Assembly: GCA_016234205.1 (NCBI GenBank)
Contig: JACRGN010000265.1
Location: forward strand, 1-7,131
Reading direction: 5' to 3'
Length of the DNA: 7,131 nt
Source of the DNA: Nitrospinota bacterium
GTDB lineage: Bacteria; Nitrospinota; Nitrospinia; UBA9942
In this document: positions 1-5,758 of the stretch, piece by piece
Numbering within the stretch: position 1 is the first letter of the stretch
Layout: each line of letters starts with the position of its first letter
The notes under the pieces: generated by a model
Told to the model about the DNA's origin: nothing
Database searches by the model: none
The model's input: the letters and a program-made list of their open reading frames with translations, nothing else
Position numbers and translations under genes: made by a program

Positions 1-112
1 CATGGTATTCAAGAAGCCACTCACTCTCTGATGTGAAATATGCCCCTACATAAGCCAATACAAGAAACCAGTGAAAAATACGTGTAGGCAAATCCCATAC
101 CTTGATTTTCAT
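1..112 (-). CDS. Cytochrome b561-type membrane protein, N-terminal part only
   Basis: This is a partial gene running off the left edge; 37 codons are visible. The start ATG is at 112-110 and the peptide begins MKIKVWDLPTRIFHWFLVLA. The VWDLPTRxFHW opening is characteristic of the di-haem cytochrome b561 / Ni-Fe hydrogenase cytochrome b family, which passes electrons between quinone and a partner protein in the cytoplasmic membrane. His14, at the start of the first membrane helix (about residues 13-27), is the expected haem ligand, and His37 at the window edge could be the next one. No Shine-Dalgarno sequence is visible before the ATG; an AT-rich TAAAAT lies 6 bases upstream, so a leaderless message is possible but unproven. 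It lies on the same strand as bfr, separated by a 204-base gap that holds an inverted repeat. The family call is fairly sure; the physiological partner cannot be told from this fragment. Confidence 0.8.
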   Translation of the reverse strand, partial: MKIKVWDLPTRIFHWFLVLAYVGAYFTSESEWLLEYH

Positions 113-135
113 AATTAGATTTTAAACTTTTATTT

Positions 136-160
136 ATTAAAAGAGGATTAAAAAGAGGAT
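136..160. repeat. Short tandem repeat upstream of the cytochrome b gene
   Basis: Two near-identical words sit head to tail: ATTAAAAGAGGAT at 136-148 and ATTAAAAAGAGGAT at 147-160, overlapping by two bases. They lie 24-48 bases upstream of the cytochrome b start codon, where a regulator could bind, but they match no operator I know. They could equally be chance in AT-rich DNA. Confidence 0.4.
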
Positions 161-196
161 ATTATTTTTAAATGTATAGAAAATTATAAAACCACA

Positions 197-313
197 ATAG
201 AACGCTGATAACGCTGATTTTACGGATGGACGCAGATTTTTTTTAAAATTTCTTTTTTATTTTGCTTATAATATCTGTGTTAATCAGCTAAATCTGTGTC
301 ATCCGTGTTCTAT
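197..313. repeat. Imperfect inverted repeat of the CTGAT/CAGAT word family
   Basis: The outer arms ATAGAAC (197-203) and GTTCTAT (307-313) are perfectly complementary. Inside, 221-239 (TACGGATGGACGCAGATTT) is nearly the reverse complement of 289-306. The left arm also has a perfect tandem 9-mer, AACGCTGAT, at 201-209 and 210-218. The centre (about 240-270) is T/A-rich and forms the loop. The element fills most of the gap between bfr and the cytochrome b gene and ends 4 bases before the bfr stop codon, so it would lie in the bfr 3' untranslated RNA as a long hairpin. From memory, phrases like this are scattered between genes in many environmental bacterial genomes; this was not searched. Confidence 0.7.
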
Positions 314-316
314 TCA

Positions 317-754
317 TCAGGTTTTTGTTCCTCTGTGTTTGGCAAGGGTCGTCTCCCATATATCTGCGTGACGCTCTTCGTCTGTTAGTATCTGCTCCAT
401 CATCAGTCTTGAGGTGGAGTCTCCAACCTCATCACAAAGCTTGATAACTTTTTTATAATAATTTATTGCATCATATTCTCCTGAAAGGTCGTCCTGCATC
501 ATCTTCCTCAAATCGCCATATTTTCTTATCTTGGCAGGTGCGAGTGTCGGGTCCCCCTCAAGAAAATTTATCCTCTCTGCTATCAAACCTGCATGTCTCA
601 TCTCATCCAGTCCGATTTGTTTAAAAATAGGGAGTATCGTCTGGCTCTCAATACCTTCTCCTGTCCAGTGATGATGAAGATACTGCAATATTGCCCCTAA
701 CTCCATTGATAATGCTGCGTTAAGCGATTTAACCACCTTCTCATTACCTTTCAT
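317..754 (-). CDS. bfr: Bacterioferritin, haem-type, short C-terminus
   Basis: A 145-residue four-helix ferritin-like protein that oxidises Fe(II) and stores iron as a 24-mer cage in the cytoplasm. The start MKGNEKVVKSLN matches the classic bacterioferritin N-terminus. The di-iron ferroxidase ligands are all present at the usual spacing: Glu18, Glu51 and His54 (LDEMRHA), Glu93, Glu126 and His129 (EERH). Met52 matches the methionine that binds haem at the dimer interface in E. coli Bfr, which supports a haem-containing bacterioferritin rather than plain ferritin. The protein stops soon after helix four and is about 13 residues shorter than E. coli Bfr (158), so the short fifth helix that lines the four-fold channel seems reduced or absent. 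A strong AAAGGAGGG ribosome site lies 6 bases before the ATG, and a sigma70-like promoter lies further upstream. No ferredoxin-type Bfd partner gene is visible here. DNA-binding Dps and rubrerythrin are less likely given the ligand set and length. Confidence 0.92.
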   Translation of the reverse strand: MKGNEKVVKSLNAALSMELGAILQYLHHHWTGEGIESQTILPIFKQIGLDEMRHAGLIAERINFLEGDPTLAPAKIRKYGDLRKMMQDDLSGEYDAINYYKKVIKLCDEVGDSTSRLMMEQILTDEERHADIWETTLAKHRGTKT

Positions 755-800
755 AAAATGCCCTCCTTTTATTATTTCCGCTAAGATTTTTCCCCTAAAG

Positions 801-828
801 TCTATATCCTAAAGAATATAATTGTCAA
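801..828 (-). promoter_or_regulatory. Sigma70-like promoter of bfr
   Basis: On the minus strand there is a perfect TTGACA (828-823), a 16-base spacer, and TATAGA (806-801), with the bfr ribosome site and ATG about 35-50 bases further on. It lies entirely in the 79-base gap between the polyferredoxin stop and the bfr start, so bfr can be transcribed independently of the genes before it. I see no convincing Fur or PerR box overlapping it. Confidence 0.65.
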
Positions 829-842
829 ACAAATTATTGTTT
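827..842. promoter_or_regulatory. Small palindrome beside the bfr -35 box
   Basis: The sequence AAACAAATTATTGTTT has perfect 6-base arms (AAACAA and TTGTTT) around ATTA. It abuts the bfr -35 box and covers the stop codon of the polyferredoxin gene. It could be an operator for bfr. It lacks GC pairs and a U-tract, so it is a poor terminator. It does not match the FNR consensus TTGAT-N4-ATCAA. Chance occurrence in AT-rich DNA is a real possibility. Confidence 0.3.
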
Positions 843-2480
843 ATATCTGCTGCTGTCCAGAAGAACCTGATTCTCTTTTGAACGGCTCTCGCCTATGCTT
901 GTAACATATACTGCAGGTTGGTCCTGAAGAGGGCAGACCTTCTCGCATATACCACAGCCTATACAAACCTCTGGATTTATGTAGGGACGCTTTACCCTCA
1001 CAATCTTTCCATTTGGTGCGGGAACATCTATCTCTTCAAGCCATATAGCCTTTGGTGTTGTAGGACAATGCTCCTCACAGACTATGCATGGTATTGCCAT
1101 CGCCCACGGGAGGCATCTCCCCCTGTCATAGAAGGCAGTCCCTATCTTAATGGGTTTTACCTTATCCGAGCCGACCTTCTCCTCTTCTGTGATTGAGCGG
1201 ATTGCACCTGTCGGGCAGACTGTTGAGCAGAGGATGCAGGTATGCTCACAATATCCTATCCTTGGAATTAGTATAGGAGACCATATCCCTTCAATCCCTG
1301 CCTCCAAAAGGGTTGGATGGAGTGCATTTGTAGGGCAGACCTTCATACATTCCGCACACCTGATACATCGGGCAAGAAATTCTGTCTCCTCCAATGCACC
1401 CGGCGGCCTTATGAGTTTCGGATTAAAATTGGTCTTAAATTCAGCAGAGCCCCTTGAAAAAAACGGAATGAATAATCCTGCAAAACCGCTTAAGGTAATC
1501 CACCTTCTCTTTAAGTTAGGCTCAGTCAGTATAGATGCCCTGTTTGGAAAAAACTTAAATTTTATTACATCTTCAGGGCATACCTTCTCACAGTTGAAGC
1601 ACATGATACATTCATGAGATTTCCAGTCAACCCTCCCCTGTGGTGAATCTGCACCCTGACAGTCAAGAAGACATTTATTACAGTCAGTGCATTTATCATG
1701 TGCCTTCTCCATTCCAAAGAGGCTGAATCTTGAAAATAGCCCCAGCAATGCCCCTGTCGGACATATATATCTGCACCAGAATCTTGTCTCTTTCCTATTT
1801 AAAAGAAGTGCTGTTAAAAACAGTATCCCGATAACCCATGCAAAATGAAAATTTAGCTGTATGAAGCTCAAGATATAATCATGTGTAAATGAATATATAC
1901 CATCCCATATTCTCTGAACATAGGGATTATCAAATGAATTGAGTTTGTCAGTCAGAAAAGAAAAAGAGAGATTTAATCCAGGCAGGATGGCTGTAGTAAC
2001 TGAGCGGTAGAGAAATGTGATTGGGTCAAGTAATCCAACCTGAAGGGATGTAAAAACTGCTGCGACCAAAAAAAGTATCAGTATGTAATATTTAATTACC
2101 TGATTTGGATGCCCCTTATTAGATTCAATTCTCTTAATGCCTTTTTTGGATGGGCTGACTGTGCTAAAAATCTGATGCAGTGTTCCCATCGGGCATATCC
2201 ATCCGCAGAAAAACCTGCCGAATAAAATTGTTGCCGAGAGTAATACTACAGATAGGATTAAATCTTTATAAAGGGAATGGGTGGAGATTACTGTAGAAAT
2301 GGCGGCCAAAGGGTCAATCTCAAAAAAGAATTTTACAGGTAAATCTATTCTTATCGGATTTGTAATGTCCTTTGTAAACCCGCCCCTGTATTCAGTCTGA
2401 AAAAGGAGGTAAAAGAAAAGGATAATAAAAAATATCTGTGAGATTCGCCTGAGATAAACGAGAAGATTTCCTTTGGTCAT
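834..2480 (-). CDS. Membrane polyferredoxin, NapH-NapG-like fusion
   Basis: A 548-residue membrane iron-sulfur protein likely to move electrons between the quinone pool, cytoplasm and periplasm. Residues 1-305 resemble NapH/MauN/CcoG: membrane helices near 11-28, 71-91, 130-150 and 208-228, two CxxxCP motifs (Cys92/96 and Cys236/240), and two ferredoxin clusters (Cys264/267/270/274 and Cys291/294/297/301). Residues 325-548 resemble NapG/MauM: KRRWITLSGFAG at 324-335 looks like a twin-arginine signal. It is followed by RPPGALEETEFLARC (358-372) and four more cysteine groups (372-382, 411-422, 456-472, 506-516), giving 28 ligand-type cysteines in all. Separate NapG and NapH proteins are the usual arrangement, so this reads as a fusion. 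It follows the DUF362 gene on the same strand after 156 bases. The ribosome site is weak (GGCGGA about 11 bases before ATG). No NapA/NapB or methylamine dehydrogenase gene is in view, so the redox partner is unknown. Confidence 0.85.
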   Translation of the reverse strand: MTKGNLLVYLRRISQIFFIILFFYLLFQTEYRGGFTKDITNPIRIDLPVKFFFEIDPLAAISTVISTHSLYKDLILSVVLLSATILFGRFFCGWICPMGTLHQIFSTVSPSKKGIKRIESNKGHPNQVIKYYILILFLVAAVFTSLQVGLLDPITFLYRSVTTAILPGLNLSFSFLTDKLNSFDNPYVQRIWDGIYSFTHDYILSFIQLNFHFAWVIGILFLTALLLNRKETRFWCRYICPTGALLGLFSRFSLFGMEKAHDKCTDCNKCLLDCQGADSPQGRVDWKSHECIMCFNCEKVCPEDVIKFKFFPNRASILTEPNLKRRWITLSGFAGLFIPFFSRGSAEFKTNFNPKLIRPPGALEETEFLARCIRCAECMKVCPTNALHPTLLEAGIEGIWSPILIPRIGYCEHTCILCSTVCPTGAIRSITEEEKVGSDKVKPIKIGTAFYDRGRCLPWAMAIPCIVCEEHCPTTPKAIWLEEIDVPAPNGKIVRVKRPYINPEVCIGCGICEKVCPLQDQPAVYVTSIGESRSKENQVLLDSSRYKQ

Positions 2481-2516
2481 TTTTTAATATTCCGCCACAA
2501 ACTTTCACTGACAATA

Positions 2517-2614
2517 TTAACAGAAGATGAGAAGTTAAGAGGTTAAGAAGATGAGAAAAAAATTACACTATCCTATCTTCTCAACTTCAAATCTTCTTAT
2601 CTTCTTGCTGTTAA
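2517..2614. repeat. Long imperfect inverted repeat of the AAGATGAG word family
   Basis: Outer arms TTAACAG (2517-2523) and CTGTTAA (2608-2614) are perfectly complementary. Inside them, the left arm of repeated AAGATGAGAAG / GTTAAGA words pairs with the right arm of CTTCTTATC / CTTCTCAAC words; I count about 23 of 29 matches with a 4-base offset. The loop is near 2556-2575. It occupies most of the 156-base gap between the DUF362 gene and the polyferredoxin gene, so a shared transcript would carry a strong hairpin there. There is no U-tract directly after the stem on the minus strand, so it is not a standard terminator; it may be an RNA-processing or mobile repeat. Confidence 0.7.
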
Positions 2615-2636
2615 GTCTGTGTTAGTCCGTGGCTAA

Positions 2637-3608
2637 TTATATCTTTATCATTAGGGGCTGGAGTTCTGTATAATTTATATTTCCCAAACCCCTTTTATAC
2701 GCCTCAACAATATATCCAATCTCTTCCGCTTTTTTATCAAAGAGTGTAGCGGCAAAGGCATCAACCGCCACAGGGTCTGTAGAAACTGCCACAGTATTCA
2801 TCATCCTTACATCTCTGATACTCCCGCCCTGAGGGCCGTTTTTAATAAGTATCCTGTATGCATCAATAATTGTAAGTGTCGGGCGGATGAATGCCGCCAA
2901 ATCTGCAATACTCATGTGAATATTCTGATGCAAATCCTTCCTCCTGCCGCCTAAAAGCCCATACCAGTTTTTCATCCCAAGTGTTAAAGTAGAATGATTG
3001 TGATGCTTTGCTATAGGAATATTTATAATCTTGTCCGCCTCAAGTATTACAGTATATACAGGCCAGATGTTTAAAACCTCCCCCTTTATTGCTGTTTTTT
3101 TAAATTTATAATCCTTTGGAAGCCTGACATCCGCCCCGGCATCTTTTGCACTCTTTCCAATACCGCTCCTGAAAAAGCACCTGCGAGGGTCGTTGCATGA
3201 CATATCAGTTACAATCACCTTCTTTGCCCCTGCGTCATAGCATAGCCTGACAGTCTCAGCTACAACCTCCGGGTTTGTATTTGCAGCCTGCTCAGGAACC
3301 CTGTCCCACCCGATATTTGGCTTTATTACTACTATATCACCCCTTGAGACAAACCGCTTCATCCCGCCCATCCCCTCAACTGCAGCCTTCACAATCTTTG
3401 CAGGTGAATCACCTTTTGCTATAGCCATCTGTGGTAATGCATCCCCTGTTATACGAAAATCCTTTACTTTGGCAATAGATTCACCTGCTGAAATAACTGC
3501 ATCTCTATTGTGTAAAAGGAATGCTCCGCCTGTTACTGCCCCGATAGCAATCCCTGCCTTTGCCGCCCTCTTCAAAAATTCTCTACGGTCTATATTATTA
3601 TCACCCAT
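2637..3608 (-). CDS. Tat-exported DUF362 protein
   Basis: A 323-residue DUF362-family protein; its biochemical function is not established. The N-terminus carries a twin-arginine signal: IDRREFLKRAAKAG at residues 6-19 followed by a hydrophobic stretch to about 32, so it should be exported folded, often with a cofactor. The family signatures follow in order: VVIKPNIGW (93-101), ANTNPEVV (109-116), a cysteine-bearing CNDPRRCFFRSGIG (138-151), IPIAKHHNHSTLTLGMKN (197-214), and STDPVAVDAFAATLF (276-290). His202, His203, His205, Cys138 and Cys144 are plausible metal-site residues, though that is inference. Some family members carry an extra ferredoxin domain; this one does not, but its downstream neighbour is a polyferredoxin that could supply electrons. 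The ribosome site is weak (a GGA about 12 bases before ATG). The likely promoter is ATGACA-17-TATTTT upstream. Confidence 0.88.
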   Translation of the reverse strand: MGDNNIDRREFLKRAAKAGIAIGAVTGGAFLLHNRDAVISAGESIAKVKDFRITGDALPQMAIAKGDSPAKIVKAAVEGMGGMKRFVSRGDIVVIKPNIGWDRVPEQAANTNPEVVAETVRLCYDAGAKKVIVTDMSCNDPRRCFFRSGIGKSAKDAGADVRLPKDYKFKKTAIKGEVLNIWPVYTVILEADKIINIPIAKHHNHSTLTLGMKNWYGLLGGRRKDLHQNIHMSIADLAAFIRPTLTIIDAYRILIKNGPQGGSIRDVRMMNTVAVSTDPVAVDAFAATLFDKKAEEIGYIVEAYKRGLGNINYTELQPLMIKI

Positions 3609-3633
3609 AGGCTATATCCAGATTCTTACTATA

Positions 3634-3662
3634 AAAATATCATAAAAATCATCACCTGTCAT
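3634..3662 (-). promoter_or_regulatory. Candidate promoter for the DUF362-polyferredoxin pair
   Basis: On the minus strand ATGACA (3662-3657) and TATTTT (3639-3634) are 17 bases apart, 26 bases upstream of the DUF362 start codon. The -35 has one mismatch to TTGACA and the -10 two mismatches to TATAAT, so this is plausible but not strong. Confidence 0.4.
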
Positions 3663-3732
3663 TTAAAACCTAACGACTTTTTCCCCTTTTACCGATATAT
3701 TAAATGTGATATATTTTAAAAACATGATTTTA

Positions 3733-3810
3733 GACAGGATATACAAGATAAAACAGGATAAAAAACATTCATAGTTCGGCATGCTCACTATTAATCCTGT
3801 TAATCCTGTC
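3733..3810. repeat. Inverted repeat of the ACAGGAT word family in the divergent gap
   Basis: Two words on the left, GACAGGAT (3733-3740) and AACAGGAT (3752-3759), are mirrored on the right by ATCCTGTT (3794-3801) and ATCCTGTC (3803-3810). Both pairs are perfectly complementary, though the spacers between words differ (11 versus 1 base). The element sits in the 279-base gap between the divergent DUF362 and DUF502 genes; I see no gene in that gap. From memory, runs of ACAGGATTAACAGGAT occur between genes in many environmental bacteria. Repeat is clear; any role is unknown. Confidence 0.65.
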
Positions 3811-3887
3811 AAGATTTTATAATTTCCTATACATGAACAAAAACTTAATTTCATATAAATCAAAAAAGGAAATAAAAAGAGAGCAGA

Positions 3888-4562
3888 ATGGTTAAAACAC
3901 TAAAACATAAGATAAGAAATATATTTATTACAGGACTCCTTGTAACACTCCCGATAATGATAACTTTTTTCTTCATAAGGGTTCTCTTCAGGATGATTGA
4001 CAGCATGCTGGGCCCCACCGTAAATGAGATACTATCTGCTGCAGGATTACATTTCATAATACCAGGAATTGGATTTATACTGACCTTTCTTATAATCTTT
4101 GCAGTAGGATTGGCAAGTACAAATGTAATTGGGCTGAAGCTCCTTGAAAGGTTTGAAATATTTTTGGATAGCATACCGATGGTAAAATCCATCTATTCCG
4201 GTGCAAAACAGGTCATCCATACTATTGCCACAGCCAAGAAGTCTGCATTCAGCCGTGTTGTGCTGGTTCAGTTTCCAAAAAACGGAATGTACTCAATAGG
4301 ATTCATAACGAGTGAGGCACAGGGTGAGGTTCAGCATGTTACAAAGGAAGATGTGATAAATGTATTTGTTCCAACAGTCCCAAATCCTACAACAGGTTTT
4401 TTCCTCATGGTTCCAAGAGAGGACATCATCTCCCTCAATATGAACATAGAGGATGGTATTAAACTTATAATGTCAGGAGGAATTGTAACCCCAACCTATA
4501 ACAATAATAAAAACCTCAGTCCACAGATTTCTTCTGCTGTTAATACCCCTAAACAAGGGTAA
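3888..4562 (+). CDS. DUF502 family membrane protein
   Basis: A 224-residue inner-membrane protein of the DUF502 family, which also includes the plant COV (continuous vascular ring) proteins; its molecular role in bacteria is not known. Two membrane helices are visible at about 12-34 and 56-77, followed by a soluble domain with the family signatures SIPMVKSIYSGAKQV (about 94-108) and FVPTVPNPTTGFF (about 160-172), and the ending SGG that closes the conserved region. The tail after about residue 197 is Asn/Ser/Pro-rich and poorly conserved in type. The start ATG follows a modest purine run (AAAAAGAGAG). A TATAAT at 3818-3823 could be its -10 box but the matching -35 is poor. The stop codon is 2 bases before hypD, so the two genes form an operon. 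Confidence 0.85.
   Translation: MVKTLKHKIRNIFITGLLVTLPIMITFFFIRVLFRMIDSMLGPTVNEILSAAGLHFIIPGIGFILTFLIIFAVGLASTNVIGLKLLERFEIFLDSIPMVKSIYSGAKQVIHTIATAKKSAFSRVVLVQFPKNGMYSIGFITSEAQGEVQHVTKEDVINVFVPTVPNPTTGFFLMVPREDIISLNMNIEDGIKLIMSGGIVTPTYNNNKNLSPQISSAVNTPKQG
4544..4561 (+). promoter_or_regulatory. Hairpin covering the hypD ribosome binding site
   Basis: TACCC (4544-4548) and GGGTA (4557-4561) pair around an 8-base loop. The hypD Shine-Dalgarno AAGGG (4555-4559) is in the loop edge and right arm, and the DUF502 stop TAA (4560-4562) overlaps it. A ribosome finishing DUF502 would open the stem, so hypD translation may be coupled to its neighbour. The stem is only 5 bp, so the effect may be small. 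Confidence 0.4.
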
Positions 4563-4564
4563 TC

Positions 4565-5680
4565 ATGAGAATTGATGATTACAGGGATTCTGAATTAGTA
4601 AAAAAGATTATACACCTTATTTCAAAAACTGCCCCTTCCCGCAAGATTAAAATAATGCATGTCTGCGGAACTCACGAAAACTTTATTGGCAGATTTGGTT
4701 TAAGGTCTCTGCTGCCAGAAAATATTGAGCTTGTTGCAGGCCCTGGCTGTCCGGTATGCGTCTGTCCTGCATCTGACATAAATACAGCAATAGAGATTTC
4801 TTTAATGGATAAAGTCATCCTTGCTACATTTGGGGATATGATAAGGGTTCCTTCAAAAAGCAATAGTGAAAATAGTGAAAACGATTCTCTGCAGAAAGCA
4901 AAATCAAAAGGGGCAGATGTAAGGATTATCTACAGCCCTTTAGATGTCCAGAAGATAGCAGAAAAGAATCCTGACAAAAGGGTTGTATTTTTCTCTGTCG
5001 GGTTTGAAACAACCGCAGCAGGCGTTGCATCACTTATATATAATCAGCCGCCTGATAATCTCTCCATCTTATCATCTCACCGCCTCATCCCCCCCTCAAT
5101 GGAACTCCTGCTTGGCATAGGAGATATACAGATTGACGGCTTTCTACTGCCGGGGCATGTAACTACAGTTATCGGCATGAACCCATTTGAGATATTTCCC
5201 GAAGCATATCTGATGCCTACAGTATCTGCCGGCTTTGAGCCTCTGGATATATTATCGGCTGTCTTAAGCATAGTAGAACAGATAAAGGAAGGGAGGGCAT
5301 CTCTAACAAACAAATATACAAGGGCAGTTAAGGAAGACGGAAATCCAAAGGCTATAAAAATAATGAACGATGTCTTTGAAGAGGTATCTTCATACTGGAG
5401 GGGGATAGGAAGGATACCGAGGTCAGGACTTAAATTAAGAGATAAATACTCAAAATGGGACGCAAATAAAATATTTGAGATAGAAAAGGGGAATAAAAAT
5501 TTCTTTGATATTCACCCCCACTGCTCCTGCCACTTGATTATGATTGGGAAGATATACCCCCCCGATTGTCCGCTCTTCGCAAAAAAGGCCTGCAACCCTG
5601 AAAACCCCTTCGGCCCCTGCATGGTCTCTATGGATGGGACATGCAGAATATGGTATAGATACGGTGGCAAAAACAATTGA
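4565..5680 (+). CDS. hypD: [NiFe]-hydrogenase maturation protein HypD
   Basis: A 371-residue, full-length HypD (E. coli 373). With HypC it holds the iron atom while HypE/HypF-derived cyanide and CO are attached, before transfer to the hydrogenase large subunit in the cytoplasm. The key motifs are all present: HVCGTHE with Cys34, GPGCPVCVCP with Cys62 and Cys65, FGDMIRVP (89-96), GFETTA (146-151), PGHVTTVIG, and the C-terminal [4Fe-4S] region with Cys320, 322, 335, 343, 352 and 360. One local departure is CSCHLIMIGK (320-329), where the usual form is close to CxCGEVLRGK. The ATG follows AAGGG at 5-base spacing and sits 2 bases after the DUF502 stop. No hypC, hypE or hydrogenase structural gene is in the window, and what follows is a repeat and a broken tRNA, so hypD is the last gene of its operon here. 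Confidence 0.96.
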   Translation: MRIDDYRDSELVKKIIHLISKTAPSRKIKIMHVCGTHENFIGRFGLRSLLPENIELVAGPGCPVCVCPASDINTAIEISLMDKVILATFGDMIRVPSKSNSENSENDSLQKAKSKGADVRIIYSPLDVQKIAEKNPDKRVVFFSVGFETTAAGVASLIYNQPPDNLSILSSHRLIPPSMELLLGIGDIQIDGFLLPGHVTTVIGMNPFEIFPEAYLMPTVSAGFEPLDILSAVLSIVEQIKEGRASLTNKYTRAVKEDGNPKAIKIMNDVFEEVSSYWRGIGRIPRSGLKLRDKYSKWDANKIFEIEKGNKNFFDIHPHCSCHLIMIGKIYPPDCPLFAKKACNPENPFGPCMVSMDGTCRIWYRYGGKNN

Positions 5681-5716
5681 CAATTGATAATTGTTAATTG
5701 ATAATTGTTAATTAAT
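5674..5716. repeat. Tandem AT-rich palindromic repeat after hypD
   Basis: A perfect tandem 14-mer AATTGATAATTGTT at 5682-5695 and 5696-5709, with a partial third copy to 5716. Each copy centres on a palindrome of the form CAATT-GAT-AATTG (or TAATT-GAT-AATTG). The first bases overlap the hypD stop codon. It fills the gap between hypD and the tRNA fragment. With no GC pairs it is a poor terminator. It could be part of a mobile repeat or a recombination-prone site beside the broken tRNA. Confidence 0.7.
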
Positions 5717-5719
5717 AAA

Positions 5720-5758
5720 GGGGCAGTAGCTCAGTTGGGAGAGCGTCTCGTTCGCAAC
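5720..5758 (+). pseudogene. 5' half of a tRNA-Ala(CGC) gene, broken in the anticodon stem
   Basis: The first 39 bases read as a clean tRNA: acceptor GGGGCAG (5720-5726), TA, D arm GCTC-AGTTGGGA-GAGC (5729-5744), G, anticodon stem TCTCG (5746-5750), and loop TTCGCAA (5751-5757) with anticodon CGC, which reads the alanine codon GCG. The returning strand of the anticodon stem should be CGAGA but reads CTAAA, so the match stops after its first base at 5758. No variable loop, T arm (GGTTCGA) or 3' acceptor is found in the next 200 bases. The 5' half shows no mutations I can see, so the break seems recent. This pattern fits insertion or deletion at the anticodon loop, a known target of tyrosine-recombinase elements. 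Loss of this isoacceptor is tolerable if tRNA-Ala(UGC) reads GCG. A tRNA split by a very long insert is the alternative. Confidence 0.8.

Noticed and set aside
918..1617. Two overlapping plus-strand open frames inside the polyferredoxin gene
   Set aside because: They are antisense shadows of the cysteine-rich coding frame, with no ribosome sites and no recognisable domains.
136..3810. CRISPR array
   Set aside because: The repeats are inverted or tandem without regular unique spacers, and no cas gene is present.
3663..4192. Minus-strand open frames of 66 and 110 residues across the divergent gap and the start of the DUF502 gene
   Set aside because: One overlaps the inverted repeat and the other is antisense to the DUF502 membrane helices; neither has a family signature or a good ribosome site.
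4672..5683. Minus-strand open frames of 63-78 residues opposite hypD
   Set aside because: Antisense to well conserved HypD motifs, with no independent support.
5720..5758. Group I intron splitting the tRNA anticodon loop
   Set aside because: The break is after base 39 rather than in the loop at a usual intron site, no 3' exon is found, and no intron core elements are visible within the window.
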